This document shows positions 10,527 through 18,934 of a DNA stretch of 33,429 bases, in pieces. The translations under genes and the position numbers were made by a program. The notes under the pieces are model-generated. The model was given only the letters and a program-made list of their open reading frames with translations, searched no databases and was not told where the DNA came from. Every line of letters begins with the position of its first letter. Positions within the stretch are counted from its first letter, which is position 1. Source of the stretch: Algicola sp. (GTDB lineage Bacteria; Bacteroidota; Bacteroidia; Flavobacteriales; Flavobacteriaceae); contig JAAEZL010000017.1 in assembly GCA_018222875.1 (NCBI GenBank), positions 6,050 to 39,478 of the forward strand. Reading direction: 5' to 3'.

Positions 10527-10982
10527 ATGAAGAAACTTATAATCTTATCAACACTGGTGCTTACTTTTTTATCCTGTTCGGTTAAAGAGAAGCCTGAATT
10601 TTTACGTGTTGAGAATCTACAAGTTTTAGAATCTACATCTCAAATCATAACAGTAACAGCTGATGCTTTATTTAGAAATCCGAATGACATTGGAGGCGAG
10701 CTAAAAACAGATGCCATTAAAGTATTTGTAAATGGTAATGAAATGGCCTCAGTATCAACCGAATTGTTTGAAGTACCAGCTAAAAAAGAGTTTTCAATTC
10801 CGCTCAAAGCAAACATTCCTACTGATAGTTTACTCAGCGATAAAAATTTGAGTGGCTTATTGGGAAGTCTATTTAATAAGACAATAAAAGTGCAATATAA
10901 AGGTGATATTAAATACAAGGTATTTGGCTTTTCTCATACCTATGCTGTTGATAAAACTGAACATCTTAATTTAAAATTTTAG
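10527..10982 (+). CDS. LEA type 2-like (WHy domain) lipoprotein
   Basis: Signal MKKLIILSTLVLTFLSCS; ITVTADALFRNPNDIGGELKTDAIKVFVNG pattern. Confidence 0.65.
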   Translation: MKKLIILSTLVLTFLSCSVKEKPEFLRVENLQVLESTSQIITVTADALFRNPNDIGGELKTDAIKVFVNGNEMASVSTELFEVPAKKEFSIPLKANIPTDSLLSDKNLSGLLGSLFNKTIKVQYKGDIKYKVFGFSHTYAVDKTEHLNLKF

Positions 10983-11987
10983 TTGAACACACACGAAACA
11001 TACATGCAACGTTGCATTCAGATTGCAAAAAACGGATTAGGCAGTACTGCTCCAAATCCTATGGTTGGTTGTGTGATTGTTTGTGATGATACCATTATTG
11101 GTGAAGGTTTTACAAGTGCTTATGGTGGTCATCATGCTGAAGTAAATGCAATTCATTCCGTAAAAAATAAAGCGTTATTGAAACAAGCAACGCTGTATGT
11201 TACACTTGAGCCTTGTTCGCATTTTGGTAAAACACCACCTTGTTCCGATTTGATCATTAAACATCAAATTCCGAACATCGTCATTGGTTGCATTGATGAC
11301 AATCCGGAAGTGTCAGGAAAAGGTATTGCCAAATTAAAAGCAAGTGGATGTAAGGTTAAAGTTGGTGTTTTAGAAAACGAATGTAAAACACATCACAAAC
11401 GTTTTTTTACATTTCACAATAAGAAACGACCTTATATTATTTTAAAATGGGCAGAAACCAGTGATGGATTCCTGGCTCCGAAAATCAAAGACAAGAAAGT
11501 ACCTGTGTGGATTACCAATGTGTATTCAAGGCAATTGGTTCATAAATGGAGAGCTGAAGAACACGCTATTTTAGTTGGAACTAATACGGTTTTAGAAGAT
11601 AACCCGAGTTTAACCGTTAGAGACTGGACAGGCAATAATCCAATTAGGCTTGTAATTGACAGGAATAACATATTATCAAAAGATCATGCTGTGTTTAACA
11701 GTGAAAGTCAAACCTTCATTATTTCAGAAAACGAAGTCAATTTCAAAAACCCTTTAGCACAGGAAGTCTGTAGCTTTTTACATTCAAAAGCGATTAACTC
11801 AGTTATTATTGAAGGTGGAGCACAAACGCTTCAAACCTTTATAAATGAAAATCTCTGGGATGAAGCTCGAGTTTTCACCGGAACTTCTGTGTTTAAAACT
11901 GGAATTAAAGCACCTAAGTTTTCAGGTAAAATAGTTTCCGAAGAATCAATCATCGACGATACATTAAAATATTATCAAAACACTTGA
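10983..11987 (+). CDS. ribD: Bifunctional diaminohydroxyphosphoribosylaminopyrimidine deaminase / 5-amino-6-(5-phosphoribosylamino)uracil reductase
   Basis: TTG start; GLGSTAPNPMVGCVIV, HAEVNAI, TLEPCSHFGKTPPCSD, KWAETSDGFLAP, GTNTVLEDNPSLTVR motifs. Confidence 0.96.
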   Translation: MNTHETYMQRCIQIAKNGLGSTAPNPMVGCVIVCDDTIIGEGFTSAYGGHHAEVNAIHSVKNKALLKQATLYVTLEPCSHFGKTPPCSDLIIKHQIPNIVIGCIDDNPEVSGKGIAKLKASGCKVKVGVLENECKTHHKRFFTFHNKKRPYIILKWAETSDGFLAPKIKDKKVPVWITNVYSRQLVHKWRAEEHAILVGTNTVLEDNPSLTVRDWTGNNPIRLVIDRNNILSKDHAVFNSESQTFIISENEVNFKNPLAQEVCSFLHSKAINSVIIEGGAQTLQTFINENLWDEARVFTGTSVFKTGIKAPKFSGKIVSEESIIDDTLKYYQNT

Positions 11988-11990
11988 AGA

Positions 11991-12019
11991 TGTCTCCTCG
12001 AGCGCAGTCGAGAGGTCTT
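11991..12019 (+). repeat. Interspersed palindromic repeat, copy A
   Basis: tgtctcctcgagcgcagtcgagaggtctt; core TCGAGCGCAGTCGAGA 11998..12013. Confidence 0.85.
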
Positions 12020-12037
12020 CATTTAACATTAATAATT

Positions 12038-12063
12038 AGGTCTCGACTGCGCTCGACCAGACA
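12038..12063 (-). repeat. Interspersed palindromic repeat, copy B (inverted relative to copy A)
   Basis: aggtctcgactgcgctcgaccagaca; core TCTCGACTGCGCTCGA 12041..12056 is the exact reverse complement of copy A core. Confidence 0.85.
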
Positions 12064-12072
12064 ATTTAAAAC

Positions 12073-12687
12073 ATGAAAATTAAAACAATCATATTCGATT
12101 TTGGAGATGTGTTCATCAATCTGGATAAAGCCGGCGCAATGCAAAACGCCTTAACTTTATTTGAGCTGGATGAATTCCCAGAAGATCTTATTGCAATTAA
12201 TACCTTATATGAACAAGGTTTAATTTCTTCAGAAGAATTTATAGAATTCTATACTGATAATTTCCCTAAACTGTCAGAAGAACAGATTACGAAAGCATGG
12301 AATTTTATTTTAAGAGATTTTCCTGAAACACGCTTAGAGTTTTTAAAACAACTAAAAGCAGAAAACAAGTACAAACTCATCCTGTTGAGTAACACAAACG
12401 ATATACATATTAATTGGGTTAAAGAACATGTTCCGTTTTATGAGGAATTTAAAAACTGTTTTGATCAATTTTATTTATCTCATGAGATTTTTTTAAGAAA
12501 GCCAAATGCTGATATTTATCAGTTTGTTTTAGATCAAAATAATTTAAAAGCTGAAGAGTGTTTGTTTATAGACGATACTAAAGATAATACAGATGCAGCT
12601 TCTAAACTCGGAATTCATACGTGGAATATTGACGAAACCAAGGAAGACATCACCAATTTATTCTCAATTAAAAAAGACTTGTTTTGA
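12073..12687 (+). CDS. HAD family hydrolase/phosphatase
   Basis: IIFDFGDVFINLD, LILLSNTNDIH, FIDDTKDNTDAASKLGI motifs. Confidence 0.92.
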   Translation: MKIKTIIFDFGDVFINLDKAGAMQNALTLFELDEFPEDLIAINTLYEQGLISSEEFIEFYTDNFPKLSEEQITKAWNFILRDFPETRLEFLKQLKAENKYKLILLSNTNDIHINWVKEHVPFYEEFKNCFDQFYLSHEIFLRKPNADIYQFVLDQNNLKAEECLFIDDTKDNTDAASKLGIHTWNIDETKEDITNLFSIKKDLF

Positions 12688-13547
12688 TCTACTTACTATT
12701 AAGCATAACGGCTTCTACGCTGATATTTATCATTTTTAAACTTCTTGATCGTTACAATATTGATACGCTGCAAACCATTGTTATAAATTATGTTGCAGCA
12801 TGTCTGTTTGGTATCTGGAGTTACGATCAACCCTTACATTTAGGTGAAATTATTGAATCTAAATGGTTGTTTGGAGCGATTGGTCTTGGGTTCTTATTTA
12901 TAGCAATTTTTAATGTTATGGCATTAACTGCACAACGTAACGGCCTTTCGGTAGCTTCCGTAGCGTCAAAAATGAGTGTCATTATTCCTGTAATTTTCGG
13001 AATATATGTCTATCACGAAAGTATAGGTGCTCAAAAAATAATTGGAATCATTTTAGCGCTTTTTGCCGTCTATTTAACTTCTGTAAGAGCAAAAACCACA
13101 AAAAATATTACAAAAGGACTTTGGTTACCAATTATCTTGTTTTTTGGTTCAGGCGTTATAGACACCTCAATAAAATATCTTGAAACAACGTATGTCACCG
13201 AAAACGGAATCCCTATTTTTTCAGCATCTATATTTGCGTTTGCCTTTATTATAGGCATAAGCATTCTTATTTTTAAATCCATTAAAAAACCTGTTAAACT
13301 GTCTTTCAAAGTCATTTTAGCAGGAAGCATTCTAGGCGTTGTAAATTACTTTTCTATCTATTATTTACTAAAAGCACTTAATCACGAAAGTCTCGAGAGT
13401 TCAACCTTATTCACAGTAAATAATGTAGCGATTGTCATGGTTTCGACACTTTTGGGTCTTATGGTTTTTAAAGAAACCATTTCTAAAACAAACTGGCTCG
13501 GCATTGTATTGGCTATAATTTCAATTGTATTAGTAACTTTGTCTTAA
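12684..13547 (+). CDS. EamA/DMT family transporter
   Basis: TTG start overlapping upstream stop; multi-TM protein with two EamA-like halves (NGLSVASVASKMSVIIPVIFG; ESSTLFTVNNVAIVMVSTLLGLMVFKE). Confidence 0.85.
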   Translation: MIYLLLSITASTLIFIIFKLLDRYNIDTLQTIVINYVAACLFGIWSYDQPLHLGEIIESKWLFGAIGLGFLFIAIFNVMALTAQRNGLSVASVASKMSVIIPVIFGIYVYHESIGAQKIIGIILALFAVYLTSVRAKTTKNITKGLWLPIILFFGSGVIDTSIKYLETTYVTENGIPIFSASIFAFAFIIGISILIFKSIKKPVKLSFKVILAGSILGVVNYFSIYYLLKALNHESLESSTLFTVNNVAIVMVSTLLGLMVFKETISKTNWLGIVLAIISIVLVTLS

Positions 13548-14168
13548 ATGACAGAAAAAGATACGTATAAAACGATTACCAAAGCCTCTCCTGAAGTGCT
13601 TTTTAAAGACAAAAACAGTAAGTTTTACGGTTATGCCTTTCCAGTGACTTCGGAAGAAGACATAAAAGCTCATATTGAAGATCTAAAAAAACAACACCAT
13701 CAGGCAAGACACTGGTGTTATGCGTATCAATTAGGAAAATCTGAAAGCGACTTTAGTTTTAGAGCCAATGACGATGGCGAACCTAATAACAGTGCAGGAA
13801 TGCCGATTTACGGGCAAATACAATCTTTTGAGGTGACAAATATTCTAATCGTGGTTGTTAGATATTTCGGAGGAGTTAAATTAGGTGTTAGCGGACTAAT
13901 TAATGCTTACAGAACAGGAGCACAAATGGCTTTAGAAGCCTCTAAAATTGTAGTGCGCACGATTAATGTAAAATATGCCATCACTTTTGATTACAAAAAC
14001 ATGAATAAAGTGATGCGTATCGTGAAAGAAAAAAATCTAAAGATTATCGACCAAACTTTAGAATTACGATGTGAACTTATAATTTCAGTACGACTGAAAG
14101 AGGCATCCTCAATTTTTGAAATCTTTGACCGTCTTTATGAAATTGATATCAAAACTTTGAACGATTAA
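13548..14168 (+). CDS. YigZ/IMPACT family protein
   Basis: KNSKFYGYAFPV, ARHWCYAYQLG, DDGEPNNSAGMPIYGQI, VVVRYFGGVKLGVSGLINAY motifs. Confidence 0.95.
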   Translation: MTEKDTYKTITKASPEVLFKDKNSKFYGYAFPVTSEEDIKAHIEDLKKQHHQARHWCYAYQLGKSESDFSFRANDDGEPNNSAGMPIYGQIQSFEVTNILIVVVRYFGGVKLGVSGLINAYRTGAQMALEASKIVVRTINVKYAITFDYKNMNKVMRIVKEKNLKIIDQTLELRCELIISVRLKEASSIFEIFDRLYEIDIKTLND

Positions 14169-14575
14169 ATTTGCAGTTTGTCTAAAATATAATCCGGACA
14201 TCTTGTAGGCCTATTCTTATGTATATCCATAAATACCAAAACTGAATTTCCCGTTGTTAAAATTTCATCATTCTCATTTAAAATTTCATAATCAAATTCA
14301 ATTTTTGCTGTTGGTTTTTTTACAAGTTTAGTTTTCACTTTAATAAGATCATCATAACACGCTGACTTTTTGTAATTTATAACCAAACTCACAACTGGAA
14401 GCATAATTCCTTCCTCCTCCATTTTCTTGTAAGAAAAACCCATTTTACGTAACCATTCTGTTCGACCAATTTCAAAATACTGAGCATAATTGCCATGATA
14501 AACAACTCCCATTTGATCGGTTTCACCATAACGTACTCTAAATTGTATTTCATCAGGTTTAGTGAGATTCGTCAT
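14165..14575 (-). CDS. Acyl-CoA thioesterase, YbgC-like hot-dog fold
   Basis: RVRYGETDQMGVVYHGNYAQYFEIGRTEWLR motif. Confidence 0.93.
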   Translation of the reverse strand: MTNLTKPDEIQFRVRYGETDQMGVVYHGNYAQYFEIGRTEWLRKMGFSYKKMEEEGIMLPVVSLVINYKKSACYDDLIKVKTKLVKKPTAKIEFDYEILNENDEILTTGNSVLVFMDIHKNRPTRCPDYILDKLQI

Positions 14576-14702
14576 CGTTATTGATATTTTTTTTGTAAAT
14601 TCGACACGATTTAAACATGAGGAAAAATTTCTAGAAAATCAACACCTTTTGATTTTTTTATTAAAAAATTTGTTCACATATTTGTCATGTAAAAATTAAC
14701 CC

Positions 14703-14729
14703 AGAGAAACCCGAATTTCTCTTTTTTTT
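14703..14729 (+). terminator. Intrinsic terminator-like hairpin in the dnaA leader
   Basis: AGAGAAA (14703-14709) CCCGAA TTTCTCT (14716-14722) followed by a T tract to 14729; 37 bp upstream of the dnaA ATG. Confidence 0.6.
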
Positions 14730-14766
14730 GCTAACTAACTAACAACAAAAAAATTACACTTAGAGA

Positions 14767-16194
14767 ATGGATATAACTGCGCAATCGGTTTGGAATAACT
14801 GCCTGTCTTTTATTAAGGACAATATTCAACCTCAAGCCTACAAAACCTGGTTTGAGCCAATAATAGCAGTGAAACTTACAGATAACGCATTAAGCATTCA
14901 GGTACCAAGTAAATTTTTCTATGAGTGGCTTGAAGAACACTATGTGAAAATTCTAAAAGTTGCTTTAACAAAACAATTAGGTGAAACAGCCAAATTGGTA
15001 TATGTTATCAAAATGGAAAACACCTATGGTAACAAACAACCATTTACTGAAAAAATTCCCAGCTCTAATAGAGGTGCAATGAAATCTCAAGATGTTGATG
15101 TGCCTCTCAATAATAAAAACCCGGAATTAAAAAATCCTTTTATCATACCTGGTATTCGTAACGTCAAAATCGAATCTCAATTAAATCCAAATTACAGTTT
15201 TGAAAATTTTTTAGAAGGTGATTCTAACAGATTGGCCAGAAATGCTGGATTAGCAGTTGCTAACAAACCAGGTGGTACATCCTTTAATCCGTTATTGATT
15301 TTTGGAGGTGTTGGTTTAGGTAAAACACATTTAGCTCATGCTATTGGTGTTGACATTAAAGATAAATATCCAGAAAAAACCGTATTGTATATTTCTGCTG
15401 AAAAATTCACACAACAATATATTGATTCGGTAAAAAAGAATAATAGAAATGATTTCATTCACTTCTACCAAATTATTGATGTTCTAATTATTGACGATGT
15501 TCAGTTCCTTTCCGGGAAATCGGGAACTCAAGATGTGTTCTTCCATATTTTTAATCATTTACATCAAAACGGGAAACAGGTCATTTTAACCAGTGACAAA
15601 GCTCCTGTTGACATGCAAGATATTGAACAACGCTTATTATCGCGTTTTAAATGGGGACTTTCCGCAGAGCTTCAGAGTCCGGACTTTGAAACCAGAGTCT
15701 CTATTTTAAAGAACAAACTCTATCGTGATGGTGTTGAAATGCCTGATGATATTATTGAATACGTTGCCAAACATATAAAGACAAATGTTCGTGAATTGGA
15801 AGGTGCTATCATATCTTTAATTGCACAATCGTCTTTCAATAAAAAAGAAATTACTGTAAGTCTGGCTAAAGAAATAGTTGAGAAATTCGTTAAGAATACA
15901 AAACGAGAAGTCTCTATCGATTACATTCAAAAAGTCGTATCAGATTATTTCCAGATGGATGTCAGTACACTTCAATCTAAAACCCGTAAACGTCACATTG
16001 TGCAGGCAAGACAATTGGCCATGTTTTTTGCTAAAAAATACACCAAGGCTTCATTAGCAAGTATTGGTTCGCAAATAGGAAAACGTGATCACGCAACAGT
16101 TCTTCATGCTTGTAAAACTGTAGATAACTTATCTTCAACAGACAAACAATTCAGAAAGTACGTTGAAGATCTTTCTAAGAAATTATCTTTATAA
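14767..16194 (+). CDS. dnaA: Chromosomal replication initiator protein DnaA
   Basis: NPLLIFGGVGLGKTHLAHAIG Walker A, VLIIDDVQFLSGK Walker B, GKRDHATVLHACKTV DnaA signature. Confidence 0.99.
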   Translation: MDITAQSVWNNCLSFIKDNIQPQAYKTWFEPIIAVKLTDNALSIQVPSKFFYEWLEEHYVKILKVALTKQLGETAKLVYVIKMENTYGNKQPFTEKIPSSNRGAMKSQDVDVPLNNKNPELKNPFIIPGIRNVKIESQLNPNYSFENFLEGDSNRLARNAGLAVANKPGGTSFNPLLIFGGVGLGKTHLAHAIGVDIKDKYPEKTVLYISAEKFTQQYIDSVKKNNRNDFIHFYQIIDVLIIDDVQFLSGKSGTQDVFFHIFNHLHQNGKQVILTSDKAPVDMQDIEQRLLSRFKWGLSAELQSPDFETRVSILKNKLYRDGVEMPDDIIEYVAKHIKTNVRELEGAIISLIAQSSFNKKEITVSLAKEIVEKFVKNTKREVSIDYIQKVVSDYFQMDVSTLQSKTRKRHIVQARQLAMFFAKKYTKASLASIGSQIGKRDHATVLHACKTVDNLSSTDKQFRKYVEDLSKKLSL

Positions 16195-16203
16195 CATAGT
16201 ATT

Positions 16204-16668
16204 ATGACTCGTATTTTAATGGTTTGTTTAGGCAATATCTGTCGATCACCATTAGCGCATGGCATTCTCGAATCAAAACTACCTTCCGATAAATTTTATG
16301 TAGATTCAGCCGGAACTGCCAACTATCATGTAGGAGACTCACCAGATCATCGTTCAATAGCTGTTGCAAAATCGCATGGAATAGACATTGCTCATCAACG
16401 TGGAAGACAATTCAAAACATCTGATTTTGATACTTTTGATTACATTTTTACTATGGATGATTCTAATTATCAAAATGTTATTGCATTAGCAAGAAATTCG
16501 CGTGACATAGCTAAAGTGAAATCAATTTTAGAAGTAGATGACACAATCAAAGCTACTTATGTTCCTGATCCTTATCATGGAGAGAATTCTGACTTCCAGA
16601 ATGTTTTTCGACTTTTAGATAAAGCATGTCAATCCTTATCTGAAAAGTTACAAAACACTGGTTTATAG
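16204..16668 (+). CDS. Low molecular weight protein-tyrosine phosphatase
   Basis: ILMVCLGNICRSPLAHGI P-loop (CX5R), VPDPYHG motif. Confidence 0.96.
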   Translation: MTRILMVCLGNICRSPLAHGILESKLPSDKFYVDSAGTANYHVGDSPDHRSIAVAKSHGIDIAHQRGRQFKTSDFDTFDYIFTMDDSNYQNVIALARNSRDIAKVKSILEVDDTIKATYVPDPYHGENSDFQNVFRLLDKACQSLSEKLQNTGL

Positions 16669-16677
16669 GAATTTTCT

Positions 16678-16699
16678 CTAATCAATTATTAGTTTTTTT
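16678..16699 (+). terminator. Weak AT-rich intrinsic terminator after LMW-PTP
   Basis: CTAAT CAATT ATTAG TTTTTTT directly downstream of the stop codon. Confidence 0.4.
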
Positions 16700-16738
16700 G
16701 TATTTTTAACAAAATTGATTCTTAAAAACCATACTGCT

Positions 16739-18130
16739 ATGAAAAAAATTACACTATTATTCATGTGCATCATTTATGCATCAAGCTATTCTCAAGACAT
16801 TGAATTAGAGATGTTTGCCACTGGATTTTCTAGTCCAGTAAACGTAAAACATGCAGGTGACGATAGACTTTTTGTTGTAGAACGCTCAGGTGTTATAAAA
16901 ATTTTAAATGCTGATGGCACAACAAATTCAACCTCATTTTTAGATATTAGTGGCAGAGTTACCAGTGGTGGTGAGCAAGGTCTTTTGGCTATGGCGTTTC
17001 ATCCCAATTACTCAGCCAATGGCTATTTTTATGTCAATTACATTAATAGTTCAGGAGACACTGTAATCTCAAGGTTTACAAGAGCTACTGCTGACACTGC
17101 TGATGACAATTCTGAACTTATTTTAATGACCATATCACAACCCTTCGGAAATCATAATGGAGGTGATATGCATTTCGGTACTGATGGCTATTTATATATT
17201 TCAACAGGAGATGGAGGCTCTGGAAATGATCCAGGAAACAGAGCTCAAGACCTAGGTTTATTACTAGGAAAAATACTTCGTATTGATGTGGATGGCACAA
17301 GTAATGGAAATTATGGAATACCACCAGACAATCCATTTGTTGGCAACTCTACAGCTCTAGATGAAATCTGGGCTTATGGTTTAAGAAACCCTTGGAAATG
17401 GTCATTTGACAGAGATAATGGAGATATGTGGATTGCAGACGTTGGTCAAAGTGCCAGAGAAGAAATAAATAAAGTTCCTGCTTCTAGTACAGGTGGAGAA
17501 AATTATGGCTGGAAATGTTATGAAGGCTCTATTATAGGAACTTTCGTAACCGGATGCGATGCGATTACTCACACACCTCCTGTAGCTGAATACAATTATG
17601 GAGGTACACCTTTTAAATGCTCCATAACAGGTGGCTACAGGTACAGAGGAACTTTACAATCCTCTTTAGAAGGATTTTATTTTTTCGCAGATTATTGCAG
17701 TGATCAAATTGGAATAGTAAGAGAAACTTCTCCTGATGTATTTCAACTCACTTTTGAAGATCAGTTTAATGGTGGGATTTCTGCTTTTGCTGAAGATGTT
17801 AATGGCGAATTATTTGTAGTTGGTCTGGTTTCTGGAACTATTTCAAGAATTATTGATGCCAATTTAAGTATTGATGAGGCAACCATTGAATCGGTAAAGA
17901 TGTTCCCTAATCCTTCAGATGCAGTAGTTAATTTTGATACAACTGGTACTTCATCACAAATCAACATGATTACATTTTATAACATTCTTGGTAAAACTGT
18001 TAAAACGGTTTCCGAATTTACAAATCAAAACATATCTATATCTACTAAAAACCTGCCTAGTGGGATTTATCTGGTTGAAATTTCAGGTATAAACGGAAAT
18101 AAAGATACTCGAAAACTTGTAGTGAATTAA
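16739..18130 (+). CDS. PQQ-dependent sugar dehydrogenase-like beta-propeller protein with T9SS C-terminal sorting domain
   Basis: Likely start MKKITLLFMCIIYASSYSQ (16739); FVVERSGVIKIL, GEQGLLAMAFHPNY, GNHNGGDMHFGTDGYLYISTGDGG, YGLRNPWKWSFD; C-terminus MFPNPSDAVVNFD...LPSGIYLVEISG...TRKLVVN. Confidence 0.9.
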   Translation: MKKITLLFMCIIYASSYSQDIELEMFATGFSSPVNVKHAGDDRLFVVERSGVIKILNADGTTNSTSFLDISGRVTSGGEQGLLAMAFHPNYSANGYFYVNYINSSGDTVISRFTRATADTADDNSELILMTISQPFGNHNGGDMHFGTDGYLYISTGDGGSGNDPGNRAQDLGLLLGKILRIDVDGTSNGNYGIPPDNPFVGNSTALDEIWAYGLRNPWKWSFDRDNGDMWIADVGQSAREEINKVPASSTGGENYGWKCYEGSIIGTFVTGCDAITHTPPVAEYNYGGTPFKCSITGGYRYRGTLQSSLEGFYFFADYCSDQIGIVRETSPDVFQLTFEDQFNGGISAFAEDVNGELFVVGLVSGTISRIIDANLSIDEATIESVKMFPNPSDAVVNFDTTGTSSQINMITFYNILGKTVKTVSEFTNQNISISTKNLPSGIYLVEISGINGNKDTRKLVVN

Positions 18131-18133
18131 GTT

Positions 18134-18850
18134 ATGAATACAGCTTTTGGAAAACTTTACCTCATCCCAACACGATTAGGTGACAATCCACCTTTAGAAG
18201 TTTTACCTATTTCAGTAAAAAAAGTCATTGAAATAGTTGACGATTACATTGTCGAAAATGAAAAAACTGCAAGACGATTCATAAAAAAAATAGATTCCAG
18301 AAAGCAACAGTCGGTTTTAAAATTTGAAATTCTAAATAAATATACACAACCTGAAGAAATTCTGAATTTTCTTGACATTTGCAAAACAGGAAAACCCATG
18401 GGTTTACTCTCTGAAGCTGGATGTCCTGGAATAGCAGATCCTGGTGCAGATATTGTGAGATTAGCTCATGAAAATAATATTCAGGTTGTGCCTCTTGTTG
18501 GACCTTCATCAATTGTTCTCGCACTTATGAGTTCTGGAATGAATGGTCAGAGTTTTGCCTTTAATGGCTATATTCCTATAGATAAAAGTGAACGGAAAGC
18601 TGCACTTAAAAAGATGGAACGTATATCATATGAACAAAACCAAACACAACTTTTCATTGAAACACCATACCGAAACAACAAAATTATTGAAGACTTTTGT
18701 AATGCCTTACATCCACAAACAAGAGTTTGCATTGCCTGCGATATTACCTTACCTACAGAATACATCAAAACATTAACCGTTGACGAATGGAAACACGCTA
18801 ATGTAGATTTACATAAACGACCAGCTATTTTTGTAATTCACAAAGACTAA
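18134..18850 (+). CDS. SAM-dependent methyltransferase of the RsmI/tetrapyrrole methylase family (divergent paralogue)
   Basis: KLYLIPTRLGDN, GLLSEAGCPGIADPGADIVRLAHENNIQVVPLVGPSSIVLALMSSGMNGQSFAFNGYIP motifs. Confidence 0.85.
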   Translation: MNTAFGKLYLIPTRLGDNPPLEVLPISVKKVIEIVDDYIVENEKTARRFIKKIDSRKQQSVLKFEILNKYTQPEEILNFLDICKTGKPMGLLSEAGCPGIADPGADIVRLAHENNIQVVPLVGPSSIVLALMSSGMNGQSFAFNGYIPIDKSERKAALKKMERISYEQNQTQLFIETPYRNNKIIEDFCNALHPQTRVCIACDITLPTEYIKTLTVDEWKHANVDLHKRPAIFVIHKD

Positions 18851-18870
18851 TTTCTTTAAAGTTAAAGAAA
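18851..18870. promoter_or_regulatory. Perfect inverted repeat upstream of the PIG-L/symporter operon
   Basis: TTTCTTTAA-AG-TTAAAGAAA, 9-bp arms, no following T tract. Confidence 0.4.
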
Positions 18871-18904
18871 CATTAAAACAAACCTCTTCCCTAGATTACT
18901 TTGC

Positions 18905-18912
18905 TATATTTG
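18905..18912 (+). promoter_or_regulatory. -7 element TATATTTG upstream of PIG-L gene
   Basis: Matches TAnnTTTG, 22 bp upstream of the 18935 ATG. Confidence 0.5.
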
Positions 18913-18934
18913 AGTTTTAGCTAACTAATCTATT

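Noticed and set aside
14165-14168. Tail-to-tail overlap of YigZ and YbgC-like genes (also 6164-6167)
   Set aside because: Short convergent stop overlaps are common in compact genomes; not notable on their own.
14576-14766. oriC next to dnaA
   Set aside because: Only a weak TTGTTCACA-like match was seen, with no cluster of TTATNCACA boxes; Bacteroidota origins are often away from dnaA.
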